A stretch of 64,000 nt of DNA from Vespula vulgaris. Taxonomy: Eukaryota; Arthropoda; Insecta; Hymenoptera; Vespidae. Shown piece by piece: positions 49,772-63,976 of this stretch; position 1 is the first letter of the stretch; each line of letters starts with the position of its first letter. Both the position numbers and the translations under genes were made by a program. Where the stretch lies: NCBI RefSeq assembly GCF_905475345.1, contig NC_066588.1, positions 7,436,001 through 7,500,000 of the forward strand, read 5' to 3'. The notes beneath the pieces were generated by a model. The model was not told the origin of the DNA. It saw nothing but the letters and a program-made list of their open reading frames with translations, and made no database searches.

Positions 49772-51713
49772 GTAAGTTTTACTCGAAGCTCTCTTCTTCT
49801 TATTCTTTTACTTCTTTTTATATTTCTAATTACTTTTTTTTCTATTCTTCTTACCTCTCCTGTTTTTCTTCTTATCATTCGCTCTTTCTATCTCATTTTT
49901 CTTTTTTCTTTCGTATTTCACTTTCGGATTTTTTTTTGTGTGTCTCCTCTTAACTTATTAATTTTATATCATGTAATATGTATATATATATATATATTTT
50001 TATTTTTTTATTTTTTCGTATACACGTATGGGAGATGAAAACTACAAAGATACGATTTTTATATCGATTCGATGAAAGATTTATTGTCATTCTTCGCGAT
50101 ATTACGTTTTATAATACGCACGTTAATTAAAGTAAAAATTGAGTTACTTCGAAAACTAAGAATAGTTTAAATGAAATCGTAGGAAAAAGTGGTACAACGC
50201 AAAGGTGGGCAAAGTAACTGGTGCTTCTTCCACGTGTAAATATTATATTATCGTTGAAAGAAGAGTGCAAATGAAAGGCGTAAATATAAAAGTGAAAAGA
50301 GACAGAGATGGGCAGACGGTGGCAGAGTAGGCTAAAAGTTTCAACCGAACTTAGTTTACTTAGCTCGTAAATATCGCGCCGAGGAAAGCGCCTTTCTCGA
50401 CGTCCCATGCCAGGAAGAGAAGCGATGTTTTCTCGTCTATACGCGTGTGCAATGAGATTATCTTCGAGAGAACACGGCAAAAGAAGAAAATAAAAAAAAA
50501 ATATAATAAAGAAATAAAAAGAAAAATAGAAGTAAAAAAAAAAAAAAAGAAACGAGGAAAGAAAAATACGAAGCGAAACTGGCTACTTTTAAAACTGTCT
50601 GCTACGATTTATCCATTTTGTAAGCAATGTCTATCAAATTTATTGTGACTTATTTTCATAGAAAGATAATCTATCTCTATCGGGTTCTCGTTCCATACGA
50701 TAATTTTTCTAACGATTACCCGAGACACGTCGTTTCCCGTTGAATGTTTTTCTGATACATACATCTCCTAGAAAGAGCATATGCACATGTATATACTACC
50801 GCGGATGCTCGTGAATAACAATTTATTTCTGTCGTAGTTAAGGCCGTACGCGATAACCATGGATTTTACGCGTGTATGTACAGCTTTAAATACGACAAGA
50901 ATATATCCTCGTTCCATTGACGCAATGAACGAGTAACGTCAAAATAACCGGTTCTCGGTAAAGAAAGAGGCAAATTGGTGCCCATACCTTCCATAATGGG
51001 AGGGTTAGTCTAGTCTTGATGGGAGAATTTTTCTGATCGCGTGCCACAGCCCGATTAACATTGAGAGAAATGCAAGGAAAAAATAGGTGAGATTTTAGGC
51101 CATTAGTATCGCATTGCCGAGGCTCCTTTTTTCAAGAGTTAAGGGTGAAAGAAATTTTTCTGACTGAATGAGTCGATAATACGAACAAATCGTAAACATT
51201 TATTAACGATATATTATATCCTTGGATACATGATTTAATGCACTCTTATCATCTCTCGCGAAAAAAAAACGGAAAAAGAAAAGAAAAGATATGAGGCTCG
51301 ATCATGAAAGATTTCCAAGACGATATCCTTCGTTTTTCCTTACTTCTTCAGACAAGCACGACATTGTCATCAAAAGAGAGACGTTCGAAGTGGAACGACC
51401 AGTGCAATAACACGCGTTCTTCTTTACTCCACAATGCGCCGTCCTTTACTCAGTTTTTTTCTCACCTCTCAGCACGAATCTCGCACAACGACGTTTCTTC
51501 GACTCCCTCATCTTTTTTCATACTTTTTTCTGAACAAACGAGACGAAGTAGCAAGAGGAAGCCGTAGAAGGTGCTGGCCGCAGGAAAGTGTAGAAGCACC
51601 CTATGAGACGGGATAGCGTGTCTGTTTTGATTTATAAGAATTCGCCACGAACCCCTAACTCACCTTTCTAAGTCTGGCCTCACCCCGGGCTCTCCTAGAT
51701 CGAGCTAGATCTT

Positions 51714-51715
<2 letters not shown>

Positions 51716-51746
<31 letters not shown>
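51716..51746. repeat. (TC)n microsatellite
   Basis: Pure TC run. Confidence 0.9.
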
Positions 51747-51748
<2 letters not shown>

Positions 51749-53323
51749 ATCCTTCCACCTATCTCCCGCGTGAATAATAGGCAGGTACCCTACTACCGAA
51801 GCAACCTCGCCTCGTTTCTTCCACCCTCCCTTACCACTCTCTCATCATCCTCTTCTTTTCTTCTTATTTTTTTTTCTTTCTCTCCCCCTCTCCCTCTCTC
51901 TTTCTCCCTCCCCTTTTTCACTTATCGTTCTCTTTTCATCTCTCTCTCTCTCTCTCCTTCTTCCTTTCTCTTCTTTCTCTATCTTCGTCCTTCTCCCCTT
52001 TTTTTCCTTCATCTTCATCTTCGTCTTTATCTTCATCCCTTCCCCTTCTTTTCTTTTTCTTCACGAAGGACGGACGAGCTCCGTCTCGTTGTTGGTCAAC
52101 AAAACGATCTATCAACGTTTGTGTCGGGAACAAGAACAGCTACAAAACATTAGCGAGTCATGAACGATTTTGCATCGCCATTTTCGCGGGGAAGTCGTAG
52201 AACGAAGTAGAGGTGAGAGAGGAGAAGAAGGAGATAGTATATACGCGTATCGCGAAACGCGCGTCATCAATCTTTTTACTTTATATTTTCACTTAAAGCT
52301 AAGCAAGTCAACGGTGATGTGCGAAGAGACGAATTTCGCGGTGAACTCACGCCTCGCTAATTTGCAAAAGCCATGCTTTATGTCTCTTTCTCTACCACGT
52401 TCTCTCTTTCTCTCTCTCTCTTCTTCTTCCTTTCTCTCTCCAACGTTTACAAACATTTACTCCCGACTTTACTTTCACGGTTTACGCGCTAATTAGGTTG
52501 TTCCAGGAGCAAACGAAATGATATTTTACGTTTCTAATTTCCAATATTTCTTTTATTCTTTTTTTCTTTCTTTCTTTATTTGTTTTAATCGCTTAATAAC
52601 CTTCCTAAATAAATCGTTCGTTATATATTTCGAAAGGAATATATTAAACTCTTGTTCGTTTCATTTTCGTTTAAGAAGAAATATCAGAGATGTACTTTGC
52701 CCTTTTTACAGATGAGACTACAACGACGACACAGTTCGACAAGTTAAGCGGGATAAATTTAAAGGGAGAAAAATCGTGACGGTCGATCATCGAAACGCCG
52801 ATCTCTTTTCTCATTCGAGGCGAGAAAACGCGACGATATAAATTCGAAGTCAACGAAATGTCTGGAAAGTTTTTCAATACGCCACGCGCGGCCTACTTAC
52901 TTCCTGAATAAGAGTTTTCATGTCGGCTTTGCACATCTTTTCCGATAGAATGTATACCTGTCATTTCACCGATTGTACGCAGCGTAACAATACCTTGATC
53001 GATTTTTATTAATTTCCAGTTGTGTTTATATATTCTTTTACAGAAACGACCGGAACGAAAAGAACGGATCGTTAAGTCGTTAAATAGCGTATATAGAAAT
53101 ATATGTAATAATTTAGCAAGCTTCGATTCTGTCGACGACTTCTTTCTTTTCTCCCTTTCTCTCTCTTTTCTTTTTTTATACTCGCTCTCGACTTCTTGTT
53201 CTTATTCAGCACGCTCGTAAACGCGGCCATTTGTAAATCGATACGAGCAGCTCGAAAGCTTGCTTAATTTTCTACTTTTCTCAAACGATAGGACCGCCAT
53301 GATTATCGCGTACTAGAGAGCAA

Positions 53324-53325
<2 letters not shown>

Positions 53326-53369
<44 letters not shown>
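53326..53369. repeat. (GA)n microsatellite
   Basis: Pure GA run. Confidence 0.95.
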
Positions 53370-53375
<6 letters not shown>

Positions 53376-54295
53376 TGGAAGCAGTGGGTGAGTGGTTAGA
53401 AGTAGAGAAGCCTACTTTTCGAAATTATTAAAGGATCTCGCTCGGATGCGTTAAATACAAACGAACTCGTTTTATCGGCTTTCATGTAGATCGTTGCTGA
53501 TAGCGAGCGAGCATAAAAGCGAGCTTCTCCTTGCTTGTAACACAAGCCGTGCCGGTCGATGCTTCGTCGATCGAATTATTGCCTTTATCTTAATTAAAAC
53601 AGAAGCACGACCGTCGAAGCTGATACGAAGCGATCGTAAAGAAACGCTTGCACGCTTTGATCGCACAAATAATGCCTTGTTAACGTCGTAATTCTAACGA
53701 CCGAACTTCTTTACAACAGAAGAAATTCATTTTTCGTTACTTTCTTCTCGTTCAGGAAGTAACAACAAAAGAAATTTCTCTTCGATTGCTTATTCCTCTT
53801 CTACTAAGGTATATTTCTATCGATCTCCTAATGGAATACGACGCGAGTTTGGAACCTGACGAAGATTTGAATTAGAAGACAAATCTTCGCTGTCTTTCAG
53901 GTGAACATTTTGAAAGGAAATGAAGAAATCGATAAAGGAAGAAAGAAGAAATAATAGAAAGGAAAAGAAGAAAGAACTTTGGCGAGCCTGCGTTTTCTTC
54001 GACGTTCGAAATAACAGTCCAATTTCCTCGGCACGAAAAGTATACATAAGATATCGTCAGATATTCGCGAGGTCAGACTACGCTATTGCTCCCTGAGGCG
54101 TAAGACAGTACAGCCCAGTCGCAAAATTACTTTGCATAACTTGTTTCCCAAAAAGCACCTTCTCTGTTTCTTTGCAAGGCGTTGTCGTTGAGTAAAGCAT
54201 ATTTTTATATTCCTTCGTGTAATCGTGAAACGGTAACTATCGTCATTTTAAAGAAGCCTATTTTTATTCGCGACCAACATGTTTCATTCTTTTCT

Positions 54296-54326
54296 TCTCT
54301 CTCTCTCTCTCTCTCTCTTTCTCTAT

Positions 54327-54369
<43 letters not shown>

Positions 54370-54380
54370 CGTATCTATCA
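54296..54380. repeat. Compound (CT)n-(CTAT)n
   Basis: CT run then about 12 CTAT units, the same compound structure as at 48851-48970. Confidence 0.95.
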
Positions 54381-54555
54381 CTCGTAAGTCCTTGCAAAGA
54401 GCATTGAAATTTCGAAGGAAGTTCGCAACAAGAACTCGAAATCACTAAGAAGCCATGATACGTACATGCTTTGTAAAAGGAACACCCTCAACTAAATAGA
54501 AGCCTGAAACGTTGTCGGTAGGAACATAGTTGCAATCTGTAGGAGAATAAATAGA

Positions 54556-54557
54556 GA

Positions 54558-54597
<40 letters not shown>
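54556..54597. repeat. (GA)n microsatellite
   Basis: Pure GA run. Confidence 0.95.
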
Positions 54598-54600
<3 letters not shown>

Positions 54601-54903
54601 TTCTCGTATTGAAAATCAAAAATGATCTTCGTGAAAAGTGATAAAAGCGGTGGGAGTACACGACTGAAAACGCATTCAGCCTATAGGTACGAGGTATTGA
54701 CCATAGCCGGAGGGAGATTCCGTTTGATGATCGTTTATTGTAAGCTTCGACACAAACAGCAACGCTAGTAACGTCAGTAGAGGTTGCAACAGCGAGAGTA
54801 GAAGCCGCCTACGAGCTTTTTCCTTTCGTTTACTGAAAAGGCGCTGGTGGTTGCAAACGGAAGGTCTGCTTGGTATACTTACTGCACGGTAACGAGAACA
54901 GTC

Positions 54904-55114
54904 TCTCCCTCTCTCTCTCTCTCTCTCTCGCTCTCTTTCTCTCTCTATCTTTATTTCTCTTCCACTCTCTATTCACAAATTTTACTTTGATATAATAGTG
55001 GATCATAGGTCATCGTTTAACGATTTCATAGGATATGTCTTTGAGTCATCTAATTTGAAAATCATCTTACAATGTAAAGAAGAAGAAGAAAGAGAAAGAG
55101 AGGTAGAGAGAGAA

Positions 55115-55149
<35 letters not shown>
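54904..55149. repeat. Opposed CT and GA arrays
   Basis: CT-rich at 54904-54950 and GA-rich at 55086-55149, separated by unique DNA. Confidence 0.9.
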
Positions 55150-55747
55150 CCACACAGAAAAGTACTACGCAACAACGTGAAAAATCAATGGAAATGTTTC
55201 CGTCTCAATCTGTTGGCATTTACGAGAGAGACCAGTGTAACGTCGCAAAGTCGAGAAAGAAAGTTACGTTCTCTTATCGATCCAGTCGCGGAATCGAACG
55301 CGAATACCACGAACTAAAGTCGCATTAGTATTCCGTTGATCCTTGCGTGCGATCGCCCTCTTCTCTCTTAGGTATATACTTATCTATGTAGGTAAGTACA
55401 TGTGTATTAATCGGATTAGTACGTTTTACGAGGAAAAGATTTTCTCTAATCGCTGTTTATTTCTTCAAACGATGCTGTTTAAGAACAACGTTGTTCCTTG
55501 TTCTCGGAGTAAGAACAAACAGAATTTTGAAAAGGAATAGATAAGATCGGTGATAAGAATTGAACGATTCACAGAGAGATTTCACAGGTCGAAGGGTATT
55601 AAAAATGTAGAGTGATCTCGAAAGGCATAGGTGAATTAACTTGCAAATTCTCGGAGATCTCTGGATATGATTTATACACCCTTGCACACTTTGTAGGTAC
55701 CTCTTAACCTCCCGTCAAAAGCATTCGTGCTCTTCATCCTCGTCTAT

Positions 55748-55749
<2 letters not shown>

Positions 55750-55790
<41 letters not shown>
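55750..55790. repeat. (CT)n microsatellite
   Basis: CT run with one TTTC interruption. Confidence 0.9.
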
Positions 55791-55792
<2 letters not shown>

Positions 55793-57256
55793 CTCTCCCT
55801 CTCTTTCTCTATCTTTTTTCTCCCTCCCTCTAAGCCCTATCTCTCTTGTGTTCTTCCGTTTCTCCATTTATTTCCTTTCTTTATTACTCTCCCATATTTT
55901 ACGCATCCCCATGGCCGAACACACACCATCCTATTTCACAGATTCGTTTCCTTGGCTTAAGCCGTTCTTGCTACTATCCTTGGAGACGTCGCTTAATTAC
56001 CAGCCGTTTATCTCGTAATTGTTAATTTAAGCACGTTACGTTATTCTTCGTAGGCGCTCGTTAAATGTGAAAATGCAGCTCAGTTACGTCGCGAACCGGG
56101 GAAATGAGATTTCTCTTGAAAACCGCGAAACGGAAGTTGAAAAAACAAGGACGAACGAAGGAAGAGAGAGAGAGAGAGAGAGAGAGAGATAAATAAAAAA
56201 AAAAGAAAGAAAATATTGGAAAGACGAACCAGCGAAGGAAGAAAGATAAAAGATCGCGAGCATTTTAAGGCGAGTCCACCGTTGTAACGAAACGTTGTAA
56301 AGCATTACGCGGGAAAAGTATGACGACTGGTATACAGGCCGTGCGTCGTGATAACGGTTGCGACAGAGATAACAAGTTTATTATCGGACTCCTCTACGTT
56401 TACGAACGATCCACGAGTCTCGACAATAGCACGCCCTTCTCAATTCTCATTCGTTCTAAGCGCGAGGACTAGAACGTTCCTTTTACAATTATCTCAAGGG
56501 ACGGAGTGTAGCCTTGTTAGAGTCTAGTCTATATAGATAGCTTTCAATTTTTACAACTCTCCTCTTATATAAAATTCACTTATTCGACAAATCGATAAAC
56601 CTTTTTCTTTCAAACATGTATCGAAAGCGTCGACAGCTATCGTAGATATTTAAAATGTGTTTCTCGTGTTTTTCAATGAGATCAAAGAAAAATGGAAGAT
56701 CGAGTAAAAGTTGTAGCCTTGTAAAACAAGCAAAAGGGATAAAGGTTGAGAGAGAAAGACTGTAACAAGACTAGGATGAGAGGAAATGCAGGGCTCAAAG
56801 AAAGAGAGAGAGAACGGCGCGTCACTTGTTCGCTCGTTCGCTTACCGCCGGACACTAATTAACACTCGAGTTATTCGCAAATTATCCGTAAACAAGAAAA
56901 TAGAAATATAGCTGTAATTAATACGTCGGCTCAAAGAAAGGCAGCACGCTCTTCGGGCGCACGCTCTGAAAACGTTCTTTTCCTAGGGATGGCATATACT
57001 TTGCGCCACTCACGCGGAACCTTTTAATCTTCACCGACGGCCACCTAGCATCCACCAACAGTATCACCATCACCATCACCATCCCCATCGCTATCACCAT
57101 CACCACTACTGCTGCCTCAGGCGAAAGCGCGCTCAATTTTTCGCTTGACCTACCGATGACGAAGATCCTCGCGCTCACGATCAAAGTTTTCGATAAATAT
57201 TTTCAATCCCGAGCGACCCTTTCCCCTGTGTCTCGTATCCTTTTTCTTCTTCTCTA

Positions 57257-57345
57257 CTACTACTACTACTTCTTCATCATCTTCTTCTTCTTCTTTTTCT
57301 TTTTCCTCTTCTTAGTCTTTTTCTTCTTCTTCTTCTTCTTCTTCG
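57257..57345. repeat. (TAC)n/(CTT)n tract
   Basis: Short TAC run followed by interrupted CTT units. Confidence 0.85.
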
Positions 57346-57630
57346 TCATCGTTAGCATTAAAACGACCAACGTTTTACGACGGATCATCCTCTTTTCTCA
57401 AAGGAAGAGAATCTCGTGCTCGCGAGCGCACGAGATCCACATTCCCTACCTACGAAACAAATTCCAAAGTTAATTCTCGTTCTTATCAGAGCTGCGAGCA
57501 ACAAGGATGCCGGTAGGTTCACGAGACGTGCATCTCGAAAGGATTATTCTCCTACAGGGACATATTTTTAGTCTGCGTCTTCGAGAGTCCTCATACATAT
57601 ACACAGGCATAGACAGTCAAAGAAAGTCAG

Positions 57631-57663
<33 letters not shown>

Positions 57664-57923
57664 TTACTCTATCTCGTTTTCTCGCCTCTCTAAGACGTCC
57701 TTTCTCCTATCCTTACCAACGACCCGCTACGAAGGAATATTTCAGTCACGTAGGAGCCATCGTTCTCTCTCAAATACCGGAGCTTGCAGATACCGCGTTC
57801 GGTGCGCCGCTCTGAGTGATATTTTGCCATTTAATTCTCTCCCGTAGTTCCGTACGAAGCTGTCGCCCCGTTCAGACGCCCCGGCACCTATTCTCCACTT
57901 CCTCTAATTCTCCAAGAGAGACG

Positions 57924-57958
57924 GCCTCCTCCTCCCCCTCCTCCTCCTCCTCCTCCTC

Positions 57959-57995
<37 letters not shown>

Positions 57996-57997
57996 TT
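57924..57997. repeat. (CCT)n-(CTT)n tract
   Basis: CCT units grade into CTT units; reads as poly-Ser then poly-Phe in one frame. Confidence 0.9.
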
Positions 57998-60900
57998 TCA
58001 CCGCATTGCATGCAAACACATTTCGACGATTTCAAAACTCGAAACAAAATTCAAATATCCAACAAGTTTTTATTTTACTTAGTTTCTTCTTCTTTCCCTT
58101 TTTTTTTTTCATTCGTCGATCACGTAACCGATCATCATTTTTCTTCTTTTTTTCTCCAATCGTCTTCTTTTCTTCTCTTCATCTTCTTCTTATCCTCTTT
58201 CTTGTTCCTCGTCATCTTCTCTTCCATTGTTGCCCATCGCCATTGTCATTCGTCGCGCGAGCAACTTGGCTGATAGCGCGGAACGGATTAAACTGTCTTT
58301 GTCGATGATACCGTAGAAGAAGACGAAAGGAGAAGGAGGAAGAGGATGAGAAAGAGGAGAAGGGAGCTAGTCCCTTTCTCGTCCATCGGAACTATGCAAT
58401 TAGCGTCAAGCCCGTTACCCCTTTCTATCGAGTCTCTTTGTGCCAAAGCGAATCGTCTGATCATAGATTCGTTGTGACATAAGTTCTGGATTACAATGTT
58501 CTTGATAGACATCAAATTCGAAACGATGTAGTACAAATACGAGCATCTGTGTCCATTAATATCATGTTCCGTTTATTTTCAAGTTCTTTAGGAAATATTC
58601 GATTTTTTTTTTTTTTTAATTTTTCCTCTACTTTTATTACTAATAATTGTCGATTTAGGCGATTAATCTGCAGTTGATTTCTTTTCTTGATTGAAATTTT
58701 CAAAATGGAGAAATTGGATCAAGGGCTCACCGATCTTGATTCATTTGCGTTTTATCTTTTTTTGTTTTTTCCGTCGATAGATAATATGGAAATTCGGTTA
58801 TCGGGCGATCTGTCGGCACGTATAAATCACATTTCGTACTCATATATAGGTACATACGTATCTAATCTATGTATGTACATTCGATGACTCTTCCGACACG
58901 ATAACGATTTTTCGTTGAATAAAACGTGTTTCGGGTCTTGTCAACGGTATATTCTTTATCGCAGAGAAATAATCAATAGAGGAAAAAGGATGTGAAAGAA
59001 AGAAGGATAGAGAAATGGGAGAAACTCCGTGGAAGTATAATTTTTACCAGGGTATATGCATATACATATATATATATATATATATATATTTCTAATCTTT
59101 AAAGATTAGAAGAGCACAGGGAAAAAAGGGAATAATTAGTGTTTGCCGGCCAAATGTGAGGACTCTAAATTGCCTCGATGAACCTTTACCATCCTTACCT
59201 ACTCCTACGTAGAAGCTGCACTAACCTCATACTAGCCGTCAGACTTTATTACATTCAGCGCGCCCTCTATTTATAAAGTAATAGTGATTTATAAACCACG
59301 CTGGGAAATAACGAAGGGTTGGGAGACGGTGGGAGATGTGAAACGTGAATCAACGCAGCGTGGCTCGAACGACAAGAACGGACGCAGAGCTTTGGTACGC
59401 TCGAAGGGTAAAAAGAAAAGGGTGAAGGAGGAGGGCTTGCGTCGTTCCGAAAAGAGAAAAGGGTAAAACGCAAAACCTCCGGCTACACATAGCCACGTCG
59501 GAAACTTGTTAAGCCTTCGTGAAAATTAAAGAGCTTACGCTAAAATTACGAGGGAGCGTAGAAAACTGCATCGGTGCGATGCAACAACGTCACACAGCTG
59601 TATACCATTTGCAACAAGTTACCGGAGAAACGTTCAACTTTGGACAATTCCAATTTATTTTCAACATCCTCTTCGATATTCTATTACTCTCTTCTACTTT
59701 GACCCATCGTAGAATCTCGAAATTTCTAAACGATCATTTATACTTTGTGAAAAAAAGAAAAAAGAAAAAGAAAGGATATTAATCAGAAAGCTTGTAAACT
59801 ACTTAGCGATTATTAAGAGGAACGTGTCAATGAAATAATATATACTTATCATCTAGAATATGAAAAAGTTGTTTATCGGACAACGCGATTTCATTCTCAT
59901 GATTGCACTTTACCTTTTGACGAAACGTTATCAAATGCTCGTCCTGTAACGATCGTCCGCCCTACCGTTTCGCGCCCTCTCCTCGCGTGAACGTCATTAT
60001 TAACGCAGTCATAAAGCATTACACGAAAGGATTCGCCAGCTGATCCATCCTGATTGCTTTTCCGGCTCGACGGCAACGATGATAAATTTTTAATTTCGTC
60101 GATACGAGTTTACGTAAATACAAACAGAAAAAGAAATCAACGCGTACCTCTTGTTTTTTCTCGTTTCATCTTTCTTTCTTTATTTTTTCATCTCCTCTTC
60201 TCTTATTTTTCTTCCTTTTTCCTTCTTCTTCTTCTTCTTCTTTTTCTTTCTTACCCTTGAAATAATTTCGAGCGAAGAAGCGAATCGCCAAGGATGACGT
60301 TATGTATTCGACTCTCGGATCTGGGTTGAGACAAAGAAAAGGAGATAGACAGCGCGGATAAAAGACGGATAGACCGGTTTCGTTCACAATGGATGCGGTG
60401 TAAGTAGGTCGTAGAATAATGCGAAGACGCGCTGGAAGCGATTCCGTGCAGAGTAAAATCGTACGGAGTAATCCGGTGCGTTTTCTTCTTCTTCTTTTTC
60501 TTTTAAGAAAGAGAGAAAGACGGACGAGTATACGAAGCATCGGTATCATTAACAGAAAAGAGATCATTATCAACTCTGTGTATGTATCGATTAAGAAAAT
60601 GATTTTCCTGTTTATCTCGAAGATCAACGAAATGTTTCGAATGGACAACGACACTCACCCTCACCTACACCCTCTTTCCTTCCCGTACCTTCCTTCCACC
60701 CTTTTATTTCGCGAGATGGATAAACGGCGTTTCGTGTCTCCTGGAATAACCGGCCACGATACTGCGGCATGAAATTGGACGACGCTGTCACAAGAATCGC
60801 ATTAGTCGCCGAGCGTAGCGTGCTGGAAAGTGCACACACAAGCTAATTACAGGACGACACGAATGCCTCTAATTACTTTTATTCCAGTTCCGACGAAATT

Positions 60901-61748
60901 TGTTGGTGCGGGATTTCCCGTGGGCAACGTATACCCTCACGCTCGCACCCCATCCCCACTCTTTCTATTTCACGTCCGCGTACTATCCCTCTTTCTCTCT
61001 CTGTCTCTCTCTCTTTGTCTCTTTCTCTCTTTCTCTCTTTCTATCTATCCATCTCTCTTTCTATCTATCTGTGTGTATGTGTTCATAACAGTAACGTTCA
61101 TCTAGTCGTGTACGTCTACTAACCGCTTTGGTATCACCGGTCATTAAAATCCGCGATCGAGGATAATCCGTAAAGTGACCGAAATCTCGATGACAGAGCG
61201 CCGACAGGGCTCCAACTGGCAATTTCATTTCATGGAATAGCGCATTCAACCAGTGCTACTCGGCCAACACCCAACGATTTCTACCTCTACTATCCCAAAA
61301 TCCAGGTAGGATTTTCATTCATCGTTTGACGTATCAAACATGGCTTTTCGTTTTGTTTTCCATTTCTAATTTTCATTAGTTATACATTTTTTGCATAAGA
61401 TTTTATTTTCGTTTTTATTTTGTTCTATTTTATAGAAAGAAAAAAGTAAGAAAAATTTTAAAACGAAACTACGGGAAAGTTTGGAGTGTTATCGTCGTTC
61501 CATGTTCTAAATCGTTCGTTTCTTTCATTAGTTTTTTCTTTTGATCTCTTAGAGAGTTCATCAATTTGGTGTAGAAAGAACACGTGATCTTTTCTTTATT
61601 GGGTTATTTAGACTTATTTAGATGGATATTTAGAACGTCCGTATAGTTCCATTTCTCCTCTAGCTCTGTGATCGGGTGCAGCTAAGAGAAAAGAAAGGCG
61701 ATATCTGCTCAGAATTCTTTCGGAGCAGAATCGAGAAATTGAAGGCAT

Positions 61749-61829
61749 CTACCTACCTATCTACCTACCTACCTACCTACCTACCTACCTACCTACCTTC
61801 CTACCTAGCTACGTAGCTATCTAGCTACC
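61749..61829. repeat. (CTAC)n tetranucleotide array
   Basis: About 12 clean CTAC units followed by diverged CTAG/GTAG copies. Confidence 0.95.
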
Positions 61830-62159
61830 TTTCGAGAGGCATGACAGATCTTTTAAACGACACTGCGATACCGATAGGACAAGAGAAAAGCCGATGCTAG
61901 CACGAAATTGCTTTACTCTTCAGGGACGACGATCTCGTCCGTCTCACTGGCATGCGATCGGCTCGTTCCTGCACATCGATAGTAGCAATTTACCTTTACT
62001 ATTAGATACTTATCTCTTGAACGATTTGGAATCTTCTTTTCTTTCAAAGAAGAAACCATCGCCTTTCGCCTTGTGGAAAACGATGCTCGAAGTATCTATA
62101 TATTCTTTTAATATGACGTCCAGAATCATTAGACATCAAATACAATCATCCGTTATGTA

Positions 62160-62167
62160 TATCGATA
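62160..62167. promoter_or_regulatory. Single DRE-type motif
   Basis: TATCGATA within ATATCGATAT. No other supporting signal. Confidence 0.1.
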
Positions 62168-62540
62168 TCTCGATACTCGTATATCGTGCTTCTTCTCATA
62201 ATGATACCAACTCGAGAAAAGAAGAAATAAGAAAATAGATATGTTGAAGAATATCGTTATTGACTACAAAATTATACCATCATTAATCCCTATAGAATAG
62301 CCAATGAGTGTATATTATAAAAGTATCAAAAGACCTTCAGAAAAGGAAGTAAAGTATCTTAAATGGCTCGAGGACAGCGATTTAGTATCGAACTGATAGA
62401 AAGTACGAAGGGTAAGTCGAACAAAGATGAAGGAGAAGGTGTCAATAGGAGCCGCGAAGGGTTGGAAGTATCGGACTTCGCTCATTCGAGCTTTTTGTAA
62501 GCGTGCCGAGGACAGCGTTCTGGTAACGATAACGACAGCG

Positions 62541-62638
62541 ACACCAGCCAGCCAGCCAGCCAACCAGCCAACCAGCCAACCAGCCAACCAGCCAGCCAGC
62601 CAGCCAGCCAACCAGCCAGCCAGCCAGCAACCCAGCCA
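62541..62638. repeat. (CCAG)n/(CCAA)n tetranucleotide array
   Basis: About 24 CCAG units alternating with CCAA variants. The pattern CCAGCCAA suggests partial expansion as an octamer. It yields a spurious Ala-Ser-Gln-Pro frame on + and a Gly-Trp-Leu frame on -. Confidence 0.95.
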
Positions 62639-63257
62639 ACGTTAGTCTACTACTTCGTGTTGGTCAAAGGAGAGAAGCAAGGCATGGTTGCTTTTTACCC
62701 TCGGTTTTTTTCATCGCGAGTTCAAAGGAGAGATATTATGGGAATAAGGAAGGAAAGGGCAGGAGAATGAAGTCGGCCTTCCCTCTCTCTCTCTCTCTCT
62801 CTCCTTCCTTCTCTATCTCTTTCTCTTTCTCCCTTCATTTCTCCTCCGTTTTTCCCTTCGTCACTCCTCGTTCCCAACCAACACACCACCGTCATTCCAC
62901 CCCATCCAGACTTCACTTTGCGCGGTATTTGAAAATAGCCCGGAAGCGAAGCTTAGCGAACGCAGGCTGAAAAGTTTGGTAGGCGAGCACCTAACCACCT
63001 TACCGAGTTGGTAATTCAAACAAGGCTAACCCCCGTGGTGAGGCAGGAGGATCCATAAATCGGTAAAAGGAGAGCAAAACGCCTAGATTGAAGAAAGTTG
63101 GGGGTAATAGATAGGGAGGTATAGGCGTCCTACGGAATACCAAATGAGCAGAGAATAGAAGCGCCTTCCAGTCACATATTCTCTACCGAGTGTTTCAACT
63201 CTCGACCTTTAATATCCCCCATCCTGATCCGAGATCCTTTCTCCCAACCCTTTTCCT

Positions 63258-63265
<8 letters not shown>

Positions 63266-63336
<71 letters not shown>

Positions 63337-63344
63337 CTCTCTCT
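63266..63344. repeat. (CT)n microsatellite, about 65 bp pure
   Basis: Long CT run with terminal interruptions. Confidence 0.95.
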
Positions 63345-63735
63345 GTGTCTCTCTTTTCCTTTCTTTCTTTCTCTTCCTCGTCGACTAACCGTATCGCGAT
63401 TCTTCTTCACCAGGTCGTTTCTCCAATATTTCCAGACTTCCCAATTCCACGCGAGACCTGCGAGGAATAACTGAATTCGATTTCCACGGTGCAGTCGCGA
63501 GAAACAACGCCAATGATACTCTCTCTCTCTCTCTCTTTCCTTCTCTTTCTTTTCTTCTCTCACTCTCTTTCTCTTTCTCTTTCTCTTTTTCTCTCTCGTT
63601 CTTTTCTCCCTTGTGTCTCTCTATCGAATCTACTTCGACGAAATAATTTCGAAGCTTGCAACGGTCCAACAGATTCGATTCGATCGTATAAGCACTTGTT
63701 TGTCGCCTCGATCCAAATTTGTCGACAATTCGAAT

Positions 63736-63737
<2 letters not shown>

Positions 63738-63767
<30 letters not shown>
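63738..63767. repeat. (GA)n microsatellite
   Basis: Pure GA run. Confidence 0.9.
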
Positions 63768-63912
63768 AACGTTTTATAGAGATTCGCAATAGAAGGAAGA
63801 ACTCTTGCTACGGATGGTTTGCGAGATTTTCATCGCGAAAAGTTAAGAACTCCGGAAGTAATAGCCACGTGGATTTAAGAGAAGAGTCAAAAAGAACGAA
63901 TGAACGAACAAA

Positions 63913-63976
63913 CGAAGGAAGGAAGGAAGGAAGGAAGAAAGAAAGAAAGAAAAGATAAAAAGAAAGAAAGAAAGAA
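63913..63976. repeat. (GGAA)n/(GAAA)n tract
   Basis: GGAA units passing into GAAA units near the window end. Confidence 0.9.

Noticed and set aside
61894..62238. 114-codon ATG-initiated + frame
   Set aside because: Unremarkable AT-rich composition, no family resemblance and no neighbouring gene; within chance expectation for 64 kb.
62427..62645. Ala-Ser-Gln-Pro repeat protein frame
   Set aside because: Direct translation of the CCAG/CCAA array; open on both strands.
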